Shown here: piece by piece, positions 17,907 through 26,708 of the stretch
Numbering within the stretch: position 1 is the first letter of the stretch
Layout of the letters: the number at the start of each line of letters is the position of its first letter
Assembly (NCBI GenBank): GCA_045631525.1
Contig: JAZQUY010000019.1
Coordinates: 8,675 to 72,674 of the forward strand
Length of the DNA stretch: 64,000 bases
DNA from: SIG440 sp045631525
GTDB taxonomy: Bacteria; Bacillota; Clostridia; Monoglobales; Monoglobaceae
Direction: 5' to 3'
Program-made: the position numbers and the translations under genes
Notes under the pieces: generated by a model
What the model saw: the letters and a program-made list of their open reading frames with translations, nothing else
Database searches by the model: none
What the model was told of the DNA's origin: nothing

Positions 17907-19499
17907 ATGGCAGAAAACTATCAGGCACTTTATCGAAAATGGCGTCCTCTTGTTTTTGAAGATGTGGTTGGTCAGGACCATATCTCAGAAACCCTCAAAA
18001 ACAGCATAAAAACAAATCGAATTGCTCATGCCTATTTGTTTTGCGGTACCCGTGGAACAGGAAAGACTTCGTCTGCAAAGATTTTTGCCCGTGCGGTGAA
18101 CTGCACAAATTCCCACGACGGAAACCCTTGCAATGAATGTGAAACCTGCCGCGGGATTCTTGACGGAAGCATCCTTGATGTCTATGAAATGGACGCTGCA
18201 AGCAACAGTGGCATAGACAACATCCGTGAAATTCGTGACGAGGTTATTTACAGCCCTGTTGGCTGCAAATATAAAGTTTATATTGTGGACGAGGCACATA
18301 TGCTGACTACCGAGGCATTCAATGCACTCCTAAAAACACTTGAAGAGCCGCCCGGGCACGTGATTTTCATTCTTGCAACAACAGAACCTCACAAAATTCC
18401 GGCGACCATACATTCCCGTTGTCAACGGTTTGATTTTCGACGTATAGGACTTTTTGATATTGAAAAACGCTTAAACAAAATCGTAAGAGAAGAAAATATT
18501 CAGATAACTCCTGATGCGGTTGAACTTGTAGCAGAACTGGCTGACGGCTCTATGCGTGACGGACTTAGCATTCTTGACCAGTGCGTTGCTTTCAGTAAGG
18601 ATGAACTTAAATATGATGACATAGTTGACATAGTTGGCATCGCAGACAAAAAAGTTCTGTTTTCTATTGCTGACAGCCTTTCGGAATTTGATACAAAATC
18701 GGCTCTTGATGCTGCTGACAAATTCTTAAAAAAAGGAAACGAGGCGGCAGATTTCATTCAGGAACTTATATTGCATTTCAGAGCACTTATGATTTGCAAG
18801 GCAACAAGCTCACCCAATGACATTTTAGAGAAAACTGAGGATGTAATAAACCGATATACAGAGCAGGCTGAAAAGTTCAGCTTGGACAGGCTGATAAATG
18901 CAATTTTGGTCTTAAGTGAATTTTTGCTCCAGGCAAAGAAGATTTCTGTGCCAAAAGTTGCAGTGGAAATGGCCATTGTAAAGCTTTGCTCAGCAAATAC
19001 TGACACATCTTCTGATGGACTTTCAGTCAGGGTTGAACGGCTTGAGGCGTTGGTTGAGGATATAAAAGAAAAAGGTGTTGTGGCATCTAAAACAGTTTCA
19101 AAACCAAAGAGTATCACACCAACAAGTGAAGAGCCGCCAAAGCCGGCAGCTCCGCACACGTCGGATGCAAAAAAATGGACAAAATGGAGAGATGTACTCC
19201 TCCTTATAAAAGAAAGAAGCAAGAGTCTTTATACATTTTTGTTTAATGCTGAAGCCTTGGATTTTGGTGACGAAATAGAGCTTGTGATTTCCGGGGAACT
19301 GGCATATGATAAGATAAACACTGCTGATGGAAAAAGTTACCTGTCTACACTTTTTACAGAGGTACAAGGACAAGAACTTAAAGTGGTTATCTCCCGAAAG
19401 GGTAATTTGAAACAAAGAGGTAATAGTTCTGCATCGATTTTGGATTTGGTTGCAAAAAAAGATTTACTTGGCGACAAAATGACAGTGGTAGAAGAATAG
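17907..19499 (+). CDS. dnaX: DNA polymerase III subunit gamma/tau
   Basis: DnaX is the ATPase of the clamp loader that loads the beta clamp at replication forks. MAENYQALYRKWRP is the typical start. The Walker A motif GTRGTGKTS is near residues 47-55, a four-cysteine zinc module follows (CTNSHDGNPCNECETC), DEAH at about 128, and the sensor-1 ATTEPHKIP and SRC motifs follow. The tail after residue 370 is a proline- and serine-rich linker and a short domain V-like end. ATG 17907 is preferred over 17883 because the protein begins at the conserved MAENYQ. No internal slippery A run is obvious. Confidence 0.95.
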   Translation: MAENYQALYRKWRPLVFEDVVGQDHISETLKNSIKTNRIAHAYLFCGTRGTGKTSSAKIFARAVNCTNSHDGNPCNECETCRGILDGSILDVYEMDAASNSGIDNIREIRDEVIYSPVGCKYKVYIVDEAHMLTTEAFNALLKTLEEPPGHVIFILATTEPHKIPATIHSRCQRFDFRRIGLFDIEKRLNKIVREENIQITPDAVELVAELADGSMRDGLSILDQCVAFSKDELKYDDIVDIVGIADKKVLFSIADSLSEFDTKSALDAADKFLKKGNEAADFIQELILHFRALMICKATSSPNDILEKTEDVINRYTEQAEKFSLDRLINAILVLSEFLLQAKKISVPKVAVEMAIVKLCSANTDTSSDGLSVRVERLEALVEDIKEKGVVASKTVSKPKSITPTSEEPPKPAAPHTSDAKKWTKWRDVLLLIKERSKSLYTFLFNAEALDFGDEIELVISGELAYDKINTADGKSYLSTLFTEVQGQELKVVISRKGNLKQRGNSSASILDLVAKKDLLGDKMTVVEE

Positions 19500-19527
19500 A
19501 ATTTTTATCAGAAAGGATATGATTATT

Positions 19528-19878
19528 ATGGCAAAAGGTGGATTTCCCAGAGGCGGTATGCCCGGTGGTGCAAATATGAATCAAATGCTCAAACAGGCAA
19601 AGAAAATGCAGGAGCAGATGATGAAAATGCAAGAGGAAATGGAAGAAAAGGTATATGAGACTACTGCCGGTGGCGGTGCAGTTTCAGTTAAGGTAAACGG
19701 AAAACGTGAAATTCAGAAAATTTCACTAAAGCCTGAGGTTGTTGACCCTGATGATATCGAAATGCTCGAAGACCTTATCACAGCCGCAGTAAATGAGGCT
19801 CTTCGCAAGGTAGACGAAAGCTCTGCTGATGAAATGAGCAAGCTCACGGGAGGACTCAACATACCCGGATTATTTTAA
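19528..19878 (+). CDS. YbaB/EbfC nucleoid-associated protein
   Basis: The protein of 116 residues is a small dimeric DNA-binding protein of the YbaB/EbfC family that typically follows dnaX. It has a glycine/methionine-rich N-terminus, then a heptad-like helix NQMLKQAKKMQEQMMKMQEEME, and the GGGAVSVKVNGKREIQKI beta region. The ATG at 19528 has GAAAGGA at the usual spacing, while the ATG at 19519 is too close to it. In most Firmicutes recR follows this gene, but here the next gene is a SulP transporter. Confidence 0.93.
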   Translation: MAKGGFPRGGMPGGANMNQMLKQAKKMQEQMMKMQEEMEEKVYETTAGGGAVSVKVNGKREIQKISLKPEVVDPDDIEMLEDLITAAVNEALRKVDESSADEMSKLTGGLNIPGLF

Positions 19879-19959
19879 AAAATATTAGGCATCCCTCCAA
19901 TAGCTTTGGACAAGGGTGCCTAAATCACGTCAGGACAAAGTTTTGAAAGGATGTACATA

Positions 19960-21597
19960 ATGAAAAGTTTCAGTCCAATATTGTTTTCAGATTTAAAAGG
20001 ATATAATTCATCGCAGCTCTTAAAGGACATAATAGCCGGAATAATCGTGGCAATTATCGCTTTGCCACTTTCCATAGCTTTGGCTATTGCGTCAGGTGTA
20101 GGGCCTGAGGCAGGCATTTATACCGCTATCGTTGCCGGCTTTGTTACTGCATTTTTTGGAGGCAGCAGCGTCCAGATTTCAGGACCAACAGCGGCGTTTG
20201 CAACCATTGTAGCCGGAATAGTTGCTCAAAAAGGTCTTGACGGAATGGTTCTTGCCACTGTTGTTGCAGGTATTATTCTTGTTCTTATGGGTATCTTCAA
20301 GCTTGGAAACCTTATAAAGTTTATACCTTTTACAATCACCACGGGATTCACAGCAGGCATTGCTATAACTTTGGTAATCGGTCAGATAAAGGACTTTTTT
20401 GGCGTTACATATAGCGGTGAGGCTCCCGTTGAAACTATGGAAAAGTTCATAGCCTTTTTTGAAAACATAGGCACAGCAAATGTTCAGGCACTTATTGTGG
20501 GGATGGTTTGTCTCATAATACTCTTTGGTTGGCCCAAAATCTATGATAAAATCCCTGCATCCCTCATTGCAGTGGTTGTTTCTGTTTTTATGGTTAAGGG
20601 CTTCAAAATGGAGGTAAATACTATTGGTGATTTATATAGCGTAAGCAGTGCATTGCCGAAGTTCAGTATGCCAAACGTAAGCTTTGATGCTGTTGTTGAC
20701 ATTTTGCCTGATGCGGTTACTATTGCTTTGCTTGCGGGAATTGAATCACTTCTTTCTTGCGTTGTTGCTGACGGAATGGTTGGCAAGAAGCACCGTTCAA
20801 ATACCGAACTCACAGCTCAGGGCATAGGAAATATCTGCAGTGCGCTGTTCGGCGGAATCCCTGCAACAGGTGCTATTGCAAGAACTGCAGCGAATATAAA
20901 GAATGGCGGAAGAACCCCTGTTTCAGCCATGGTACATTCTGTGGTTCTGGTGCTTGTTCTTGTGGTTTTGATGCCTTACGCAGCACTTATCCCTATGCCT
21001 GCTATTGCGGCAATACTTATTTCTGTCGCATATAATATGGGACAGTGGAAACAGCTTGGCTATCTCCTGAAAACCTCACCTAAAAGCGACATTCTAACCA
21101 TTCTTATAACACTTTTCCTTACGGTTGTGTTTGACCTAGTTGTTGCAATTGAAGTGGGAATTGTCTTGGCTTCAATACTCCTTATGAAACGTATGAGTGA
21201 CGAAACAAAGGTTGAAAGCTGGAAATATGTTAAAGAGGAAGCTCAGGGCGAGGAACTTGGTCTCAGGTTTGTTCCAAAGTTCATCAGTGTTTATGAGCTT
21301 TGCGGACCTATGTTTTTTGCTGTGGCAAACCAGATTTCTGAAATAAAAGCAAAGGACTATACCAAGTGTATTATTTTGAGAATGCGATCTGTTCCGTCTG
21401 TTGATACTGATGCCCTTAAAAACCTTTCGGCACTGGTTAAGGATTGCCGAAAGAAAGATATAACCGTTATTTTCTCACATGTAAATCCACAGCCCCTAAA
21501 AGCAATGAAAAAATCAGGACTTTTTGAACTCGCAGGTGAAGAAAACTTCTGCGAAAACATAGACAAAGCTATGGCAAGAGCCGAAATTCTGGGTTAA
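19960..21597 (+). CDS. SulP-family anion transporter with STAS domain
   Basis: The protein is an inner-membrane SulP/SLC26 anion permease. It begins with a hydrophobic core containing the signature IIAGIIVAIIALPLSIALAIASG and GLYTA-like AGIYTAIVAGF. It continues with about 12-14 membrane segments and QISGPTAAFATI and IGNICSALFGGIPATGAIART. It ends with a cytoplasmic STAS domain from about residue 430. Substrates in this family include sulfate, bicarbonate and carboxylates, and the sequence alone does not tell which. Sulfate assimilation genes are absent nearby. ATG 19960 is chosen because the in-frame ATG at 19951 abuts the GAAAGG ribosome site. It is 545 residues long. Confidence 0.9.
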   Translation: MKSFSPILFSDLKGYNSSQLLKDIIAGIIVAIIALPLSIALAIASGVGPEAGIYTAIVAGFVTAFFGGSSVQISGPTAAFATIVAGIVAQKGLDGMVLATVVAGIILVLMGIFKLGNLIKFIPFTITTGFTAGIAITLVIGQIKDFFGVTYSGEAPVETMEKFIAFFENIGTANVQALIVGMVCLIILFGWPKIYDKIPASLIAVVVSVFMVKGFKMEVNTIGDLYSVSSALPKFSMPNVSFDAVVDILPDAVTIALLAGIESLLSCVVADGMVGKKHRSNTELTAQGIGNICSALFGGIPATGAIARTAANIKNGGRTPVSAMVHSVVLVLVLVVLMPYAALIPMPAIAAILISVAYNMGQWKQLGYLLKTSPKSDILTILITLFLTVVFDLVVAIEVGIVLASILLMKRMSDETKVESWKYVKEEAQGEELGLRFVPKFISVYELCGPMFFAVANQISEIKAKDYTKCIILRMRSVPSVDTDALKNLSALVKDCRKKDITVIFSHVNPQPLKAMKKSGLFELAGEENFCENIDKAMARAEILG

Positions 21598-21601
21598 AGC
21601 T

Positions 21602-22363
21602 ATGTCAGGAACGTTCAGAGATTTTTGGCTCAAAAATACAGATTTAAGGCAAGAAGAACATTATGATGAATTGCCTGAAAATATTTTTGAAAAGTTGTTG
21701 AGCACAGAAAATCTTGATAATGATGTGTTGATTACTGTCACTGGAATAAATCATTATTTTGGCAAAAAACCATTTAGAGTGGGTGCAAAAGTCTTTCTTC
21801 AAAAGGAAACAAAAAATAAATATGATAAATTTGCTATTAGCGTCATTTTTGATGGCATAAAAAAGTGTGGTTATGTAGCAAATAGTGAATATACAGTAAA
21901 AGACGGTACATTTTTTGCAAAAGAAATTTATGGTGGAATAGAAAACCTCACATCTGCTACAGTTTTGTGGGCGGAGGAAAATTTTGCGATTTGCACTCTT
22001 GACGATATGTCACAATACGATTTGTTGTTCGGTTGGGGTAGCTGCTTTTTTGAAGACGGCAAAATTGATGGGGCAATAAAAATTTTCGAATTTCTTGCTC
22101 AAAATCGTAAAAGTGCTGTGCTTTTCAAAAGACTTTCACTCTGTTACATAAAGAAATCAGATTTTAAAAGTTCACTTGAAAGCATAAACAGAGCAATGGA
22201 GCTTGATGATGAAAACGTGAAAAATCTTGTCATCCGCAGTGCTATTCTAAAAGAAATGAAAGAATATAAAAAAGCACTTTCAGATGCAGAAAAAGTTCTT
22301 AAAATTGATAAAAATAATGTTTTTGCAAATAGAATAAAAGAAGAAATTAACAAGAAACTGTGA
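21602..22363 (+). CDS. HIRAN-domain protein with C-terminal TPR repeats
   Basis: The 253-residue protein has a HIRAN-like domain at about residues 40-125 (VTGINHYFG, FLQKETKNKYDKFAISVIF, CGYVAN). HIRAN domains bind DNA ends or stalled forks in SNF2 helicases and occur in small stand-alone bacterial proteins of unknown role. The C-terminal half is helical with a TPR pattern (about 135-250), suggesting protein binding. The combination is unusual. The start follows the SulP stop by four bases and lacks a clear ribosome site, so it may be translated by coupling. The function is unknown and the domain call is made by pattern. Confidence 0.7.
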   Translation: MSGTFRDFWLKNTDLRQEEHYDELPENIFEKLLSTENLDNDVLITVTGINHYFGKKPFRVGAKVFLQKETKNKYDKFAISVIFDGIKKCGYVANSEYTVKDGTFFAKEIYGGIENLTSATVLWAEENFAICTLDDMSQYDLLFGWGSCFFEDGKIDGAIKIFEFLAQNRKSAVLFKRLSLCYIKKSDFKSSLESINRAMELDDENVKNLVIRSAILKEMKEYKKALSDAEKVLKIDKNNVFANRIKEEINKKL

Positions 22364-22384
22364 AATGCGGTTTCTTGTTTTTTT
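22351..22384 (+). terminator. Terminator overlapping the HIRAN-TPR stop codon
   Basis: CAAGAAAC (22351-22358) pairs with GTTTCTTG (22370-22377) and runs into TTTTTTT. The stop codon TGA (22361-22363) lies in the loop. Confidence 0.88.
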
Positions 22385-22428
22385 ATAGGCTATCCTGCAT
22401 ATACTAAAATAAAAACTTGGAGGCAAAT

Positions 22429-23733
22429 ATGAAAAAATCTGTTTGGCAGGATGGAGTAGCTTTTAAAGAATTTGAAAAATTAAAAGGAGAAATAAAAACG
22501 GATGTGCTGATTATAGGCGGAGGCATCTGCGGTATACTTTGTGCTTATTTTTTGCAAAAAGCAGGCGTTGATTATATCTTAGTAGAGGGGAATAAAATAA
22601 CGTCAGGTATTACGAAAAACACTACTGCAAAAATAACCTCACAGCATGGCCTTATTTATGACAAACTTATAAAAAATGCGGGCAAAGAAAAGGCAAAAAT
22701 GTATCTCGATGCAAACAACGAGGCTGTACGCACCTATGGAGACCTATGCAAAGACATAGACTGCGACTTTGAAATAAGGGATGCCTACACATATTCCCTT
22801 AATGACAGACAGAAAATTGAGGATGAAATAAAAGCGGTAAATTCTTTGGGGTTTAAAGCGAAATTTACAGAAACACCTGAGCTTCACTTTGAAACCAAAG
22901 GTGCAATTTGCTTCAAAAATCAGGCGCAATTCAATCCCCTTAAATTTCTGGAGGAAATTTCAAAAGACTTGAACATTTATGAAAACACCTTTATCCGTGA
23001 CATAACACCAAGTAAAGCAATATCTGACACGGGGAAAATAATTGCGAAAAAAATAATTGTTTCAACACATTTTCCATTCATAAACAAGCACGGCAGTTAT
23101 TTTTTGAAGCTTTATCAGCATCGCAGTTATGTTTCGGCATACGAGTGCGCGAAGGAGCTTTCCGGCATGTATGTTGATGAAGACCTTAAGGGATTGTCGT
23201 TTAGGACGTATAAAGATTTGTTGCTCATAGGCGGAGGAAGTCACCGCACCGGAAAAAAGGGTGGTGCTTGGGAAGAAATACAAAATTTTGCCGATAAGCA
23301 CTATCCTGATGCCACGCTTAAATATCAGTGGGCAACCCAGGATTGTATGAGCCTTGACAGCGTTCCGTATATCGGTAAATATTCAAAAAACACTCCAAAC
23401 CTTTATGTTGCATCAGGTTTTAATAAATGGGGAATGACAAGCTCGATGGTTGCAGCAAAAATTTTATGTGATATGGTTTTAGAAAAACAAAACGATTTTG
23501 CAGAGGTATTTTCGCCCCTGAGAAGCATTTTGAAACCACAACTGTTGATAAACGGAGTTGAGTCCACCGCAAATCTTCTCATGCCAACCACAAGACGTTG
23601 TCCACACCTTGGCTGTGCGCTTAAGTGGAACAAGATTGAGCATACATGGGATTGCCCTTGCCACGGTTCACGTTTTGAGGAAAGTGGAAAGCTTATTGAC
23701 AACCCTGCTACTGGTGATGCAAACATCAAATAA
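22429..23733 (+). CDS. FAD-dependent oxidoreductase with C-terminal Rieske centre
   Basis: The protein is a two-domain redox enzyme of 434 residues. The N-terminal DAO-type FAD domain shows the dinucleotide motif IIGGGICGILCAYFL near residues 25-39 and a later LYVASGFNKWGMT segment. The C-terminal domain has a Rieske [2Fe-2S] motif C-P-H-L-G-C (from residue 391) and C-P-C-H-G-S about 17 residues later, complete in its Cys and His ligands. Related fusions occur widely in clostridia and their substrates are not known. ATG 22429 follows TTGGAGG. The in-frame TTG at 22417 is part of that ribosome site and is rejected. Confidence 0.88.
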   Translation: MKKSVWQDGVAFKEFEKLKGEIKTDVLIIGGGICGILCAYFLQKAGVDYILVEGNKITSGITKNTTAKITSQHGLIYDKLIKNAGKEKAKMYLDANNEAVRTYGDLCKDIDCDFEIRDAYTYSLNDRQKIEDEIKAVNSLGFKAKFTETPELHFETKGAICFKNQAQFNPLKFLEEISKDLNIYENTFIRDITPSKAISDTGKIIAKKIIVSTHFPFINKHGSYFLKLYQHRSYVSAYECAKELSGMYVDEDLKGLSFRTYKDLLLIGGGSHRTGKKGGAWEEIQNFADKHYPDATLKYQWATQDCMSLDSVPYIGKYSKNTPNLYVASGFNKWGMTSSMVAAKILCDMVLEKQNDFAEVFSPLRSILKPQLLINGVESTANLLMPTTRRCPHLGCALKWNKIEHTWDCPCHGSRFEESGKLIDNPATGDANIK

Positions 23734-23736
23734 ATA

Positions 23737-23765
23737 TTGATTTTCATAAAGTTCCGTGATAAAAT
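23737..23765 (+). promoter_or_regulatory. Promoter of the SLH/PstS-like gene
   Basis: TTGATT (23737-23742), 17 bases and TAAAAT (23760-23765) lie directly after the oxidoreductase stop and 30 bases before the next gene. Confidence 0.6.
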
Positions 23766-23795
23766 GTATATACCACAAATATAGGAGGGAATTTT

Positions 23796-25490
23796 ATGAA
23801 AAAAGTATTGTTATTTCTTTTGATTATGAGTTTAATCTGCTCCTCGTTTGTTACCGCAAGTGTTACAGAAAGTGGAACAGCGGACACTTTCAAAATTATA
23901 AAAATTCCGCTTCCTGAGGATATTAAGGACAATGACGCGTGGAGAACTATTGCGCGTTTTGCTGATACGAAAGAGCCTATAAACCTTTCTATGTATTATG
24001 ACGGGTTTGTTCAGGCAACAGTTCCAATAGAATATGCAGAGCGAGAGATTGAGGCATTTACTCCTGAAAGTATTGAATTTAGTGATTACGACTCAAGCCA
24101 TTTTGAATTTCACACAATGGAGCGTCTTTCAGAGACCGGTGTAATTCTGGGCAATGAAAAGGGCGAAGCAAAGCCCTTTGACAATGTTACAAGAGCTGAA
24201 GCGGTGGCTATGGTTATGAGATTTATAGGTCTTGGCGGCACTGATGCTTTTGAAGTCGAATTTGATGATGTATCCGAGAGTGACTGGTTTTATGGTGTTG
24301 TTGCGGCGGCAAATAAGACGGGTATTGTTTTGGGTGATTCAGAAACAACATTTTCTCCAGAGCGCAACGTGACAAGAGAAGAAATAACGGTAATGGTGGC
24401 GAGAGCTATTGAATATGCGGGGCTCAGATGTCCAAAAAGTACTGTGAAAAATATTGAAGATGAGGAAAAAATATCTGTATGGGCAAAGGATGCTTATGAT
24501 TTTGTAGGCTCAAGCTATATATCCGATTATGACGATAAAGACCCCGAAAATCCTGTCAGGGTACTGAACCCTCAAAAAGCAGCAAGCAGGTACGATGTTG
24601 CATATTTAATTTACAACACAACACGATCGTGTCAGCTTTATCCCACAGAGCTTGCCAAAAAGTTTGGTTTTGATAAGGAAATGCCCACTATTGACGGTTC
24701 AACATCAACATATCCGTTCACGCAGGCTGTTTATACCCAACTTTTTGCCAATGGCAGCACTCATCCGAACTTTGTATATTCACACAGCAAAAGCCACGCG
24801 TCTTATCAAAGACTTATAAACGGCGAGGTTGACATGCTTTTTGCCTCTGTTTATCCGGCAAGTGATATTTTGGCGATGGCGGAGGGGAAAGGTGTTGAAC
24901 TTGAGCTTATTCCTATTGCTTATGATGCTATGATTTTCTTTACAAATATGGAAAACCCCATAAAAGGTCTCACCAAAGAACAGATAAGCAATATTTATGT
25001 GAATAACCAATATGCCAACTGGCAAGAGCTTGGCGGAAGAGATGCACTGCTTTATCCCTATTGCAGAAACAACGATAGCGGAAGCCACGCACAAATGGAA
25101 AAGCATTTTCTAAACGGAAACGATATACACCCAAAGATTAAGGCGGAAACCACTTCGGTTACAATGTCAAATGTGCTTACTGATGTGATGGATGCAAAAA
25201 CGGATGATCCAAAGGGGTTTGGTCTTGGATACAGCATTTATTATTATTTCAACAATATGGATTTGTTTTATGATACTAAATCACAACTGAAACTTCTTGA
25301 AATTGATGGTATATATCCAAATGATGAAACAATAGCAGACGGAACATATCCTCTTTCAAACAACACATATATTGTTTTGAGAAAGGATACCCCGCCTGAT
25401 TCACCTGCAAGAAAAATGGCAGAATTTATGCTTACCGACGAAGGACAGACCTGTGTTGAGCTTGCAGGATACGGAAAACTTAAAAAATAA
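23796..25490 (+). CDS. Secreted SLH-domain protein fused to a PstS-like phosphate-binding domain
   Basis: The N-terminus is a signal peptide (MKKVLLFLLIMSLICSSFVTA). Residues about 100-275 hold two to three SLH repeats (DNVTRAEAVAMVMRFIG, FSPERNVTREEITVMVARAIE), which anchor proteins to pyruvylated secondary wall polymer. From about 300 to the end the sequence follows periplasmic phosphate-binding proteins: IDGSTSTYPFTQAVYTQ near the start, a GEVDMLFAS segment, and a YPLSNNTYIVLRKD end. The PstS-type binding serines are likely in DGSTSTYP. No Pst ABC genes are nearby, so the domain could be a surface ligand trap rather than a transporter part. A 564-residue product starts after AGGAGGGA. Confidence 0.82.
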   Translation: MKKVLLFLLIMSLICSSFVTASVTESGTADTFKIIKIPLPEDIKDNDAWRTIARFADTKEPINLSMYYDGFVQATVPIEYAEREIEAFTPESIEFSDYDSSHFEFHTMERLSETGVILGNEKGEAKPFDNVTRAEAVAMVMRFIGLGGTDAFEVEFDDVSESDWFYGVVAAANKTGIVLGDSETTFSPERNVTREEITVMVARAIEYAGLRCPKSTVKNIEDEEKISVWAKDAYDFVGSSYISDYDDKDPENPVRVLNPQKAASRYDVAYLIYNTTRSCQLYPTELAKKFGFDKEMPTIDGSTSTYPFTQAVYTQLFANGSTHPNFVYSHSKSHASYQRLINGEVDMLFASVYPASDILAMAEGKGVELELIPIAYDAMIFFTNMENPIKGLTKEQISNIYVNNQYANWQELGGRDALLYPYCRNNDSGSHAQMEKHFLNGNDIHPKIKAETTSVTMSNVLTDVMDAKTDDPKGFGLGYSIYYYFNNMDLFYDTKSQLKLLEIDGIYPNDETIADGTYPLSNNTYIVLRKDTPPDSPARKMAEFMLTDEGQTCVELAGYGKLKK

Positions 25491-25502
25491 AGGAGCGATA
25501 AA

Positions 25503-26084
25503 ATGAGACTTTGTGTTTATGGTGCGGCGTCACCTACGATAGATAAGGATTATATTGAAAAGGTTGAAACTTTGGGCGAAGTTATGGTCACAAGAGGTCA
25601 TTCTCTGGTGTTTGGCGGTGGCGGAAACGGACTTATGGGTGCAGCAGCAAGAGGAGTGAAACGCGCAAACGGATACATTATGGGTGTTATCCCTAAATTT
25701 TTTGAAAACGAGGCGGTTGAGGCTATTTGCGACTTTTGTGATGAACTGATTCAGCCTGATACAATGCGTGAAAGAAAGCAGATTATGGAAGACAATTCGG
25801 ACGCGTTTATTGTAACTCCCGGCGGTATTGGCACATATGAAGAGTTTTTTGAAATTCTGACATTGAAACAGCTTTGTAGGCATAATAAGCCTATTGCACT
25901 TTACAATATAAACGGTTTTTATAATGATATAAATACCGCAATGGAAAGTGCAATAAGAAAGAATTTTATAAAGGAAGACTGCAGAGAATTATTTTTTGTA
26001 ACCGAAGATATTGACGAACTGTTTGAATATCTTGAAAAACCTGTTTCAAAAAACAGAACAATCCAGCAGTTTAAGGAAGGATAA
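25503..26084 (+). CDS. LOG-family nucleoside 5'-monophosphate phosphoribohydrolase
   Basis: The 193-residue protein belongs to the LOG (TIGR00730) family. It has the Rossmann-like start VYGAAS, GGGGNGLMGAAARG, and the signature PGGIGTYEEFFE near residues 106-117. The pair MRERKQIM is also conserved. Family members hydrolyse nucleotide 5'-monophosphates, including modified adenosines, releasing the base and ribose 5-phosphate. The true substrate in bacteria that make no cytokinins is unclear. A GGAGCG ribosome site precedes the start, 12 bases after the SLH gene, and the phosphatase that follows overlaps the operon closely. Confidence 0.88.
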   Translation: MRLCVYGAASPTIDKDYIEKVETLGEVMVTRGHSLVFGGGGNGLMGAAARGVKRANGYIMGVIPKFFENEAVEAICDFCDELIQPDTMRERKQIMEDNSDAFIVTPGGIGTYEEFFEILTLKQLCRHNKPIALYNINGFYNDINTAMESAIRKNFIKEDCRELFFVTEDIDELFEYLEKPVSKNRTIQQFKEG

Positions 26085-26085
26085 T

Positions 26086-26541
26086 ATGATAAAGATACTT
26101 TTTGTTTGTCACGGCAATATTTGCAGAAGCCCTATGGCTGAATTTTGCATGAAAGATATGGTCAAAAAGGCGGGAATTTCTGATAAATTCGAAATTGCAT
26201 CTGCCGCCACCAGTACTGAGGAAATCGGCAATCCTGTTTATCCTCCTGCCAAAGAGGTTCTGGCAAAACACGGCATATCCTGCGTGGGAAAAACCGCCCG
26301 TCAAATGACAAAGTCAGATTATGAATATTATGATTACATAATTGCTATGGACCGCTTCAATCTTAAAAATATGAAAAAATTTGTGGAAGATGACCCAGAG
26401 GGAAAGGTGTCACTTTTGATGAGTCATACCCAAAGACCAGGGGACGTTGCTGACCCTTGGTATACCGGAGACTTTGATAAAACCTGGGCTGATGTCTTTG
26501 AAGGGTGCAAATACATTCTGGATGAGATAAAGGGAAAATAA
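26086..26541 (+). CDS. Low-molecular-weight protein-tyrosine phosphatase
   Basis: The product of 151 residues has the P-loop C-H-G-N-I-C-R-S (Cys8 to Arg14) at the N-terminus and the general-acid aspartate in DPWYTGDFD near residue 123. These are the hallmarks of the LMW-PTP fold. Such enzymes dephosphorylate tyrosine kinases that control capsule synthesis, protein arginine phosphate or small phosphates. The ATG at 26086 starts one base after the LOG stop with an AAGGAAGG ribosome site. An in-frame start at 26011 inside the LOG gene is rejected. Its presence close to a c-di-GMP-controlled surface operon is suggestive but no kinase is seen. Confidence 0.92.
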   Translation: MIKILFVCHGNICRSPMAEFCMKDMVKKAGISDKFEIASAATSTEEIGNPVYPPAKEVLAKHGISCVGKTARQMTKSDYEYYDYIIAMDRFNLKNMKKFVEDDPEGKVSLLMSHTQRPGDVADPWYTGDFDKTWADVFEGCKYILDEIKGK

Positions 26542-26550
26542 ATTATGAAA

Positions 26551-26657
26551 TGTCGAATGTTGCGGAAAAGAAATTTTGTTATTTATAATATTTTCTGGTA
26601 TATATGAATTTTTTCTCCTGACTTGACAAAAGTCGAATTGTGTCGAATGATGGAGAA
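26551..26657 (+). promoter_or_regulatory. Tandem TGTCGAA-type boxes and promoter before the lipoprotein gene
   Basis: TGTCGAA at 26551 is followed ten bases later by TGCGGAA. Further on AGTCGAA (26631), TGTCGAA (26641) and TGGAGAA (26651) repeat every ten bases and overlap a TTGACA (26623-26628) with a weak -10, AATGAT, 17 bases on. TGNCGAA is the published 0A box to which Spo0A binds, often in ten-base tandems. That Spo0A acts here is inference. Confidence 0.5.
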
Positions 26658-26708
26658 AAATGATTTTTTAATCTGGTTTTCAAATGATAAATTGAAAGGG
26701 GAATTTTC

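Noticed and set aside
19887..19921. Terminator after ybaB
   Set aside because: AGGCATCCC and GGGTGCCT can pair with a bulge, but no T tract follows on the + strand, so it is only a weak hairpin.
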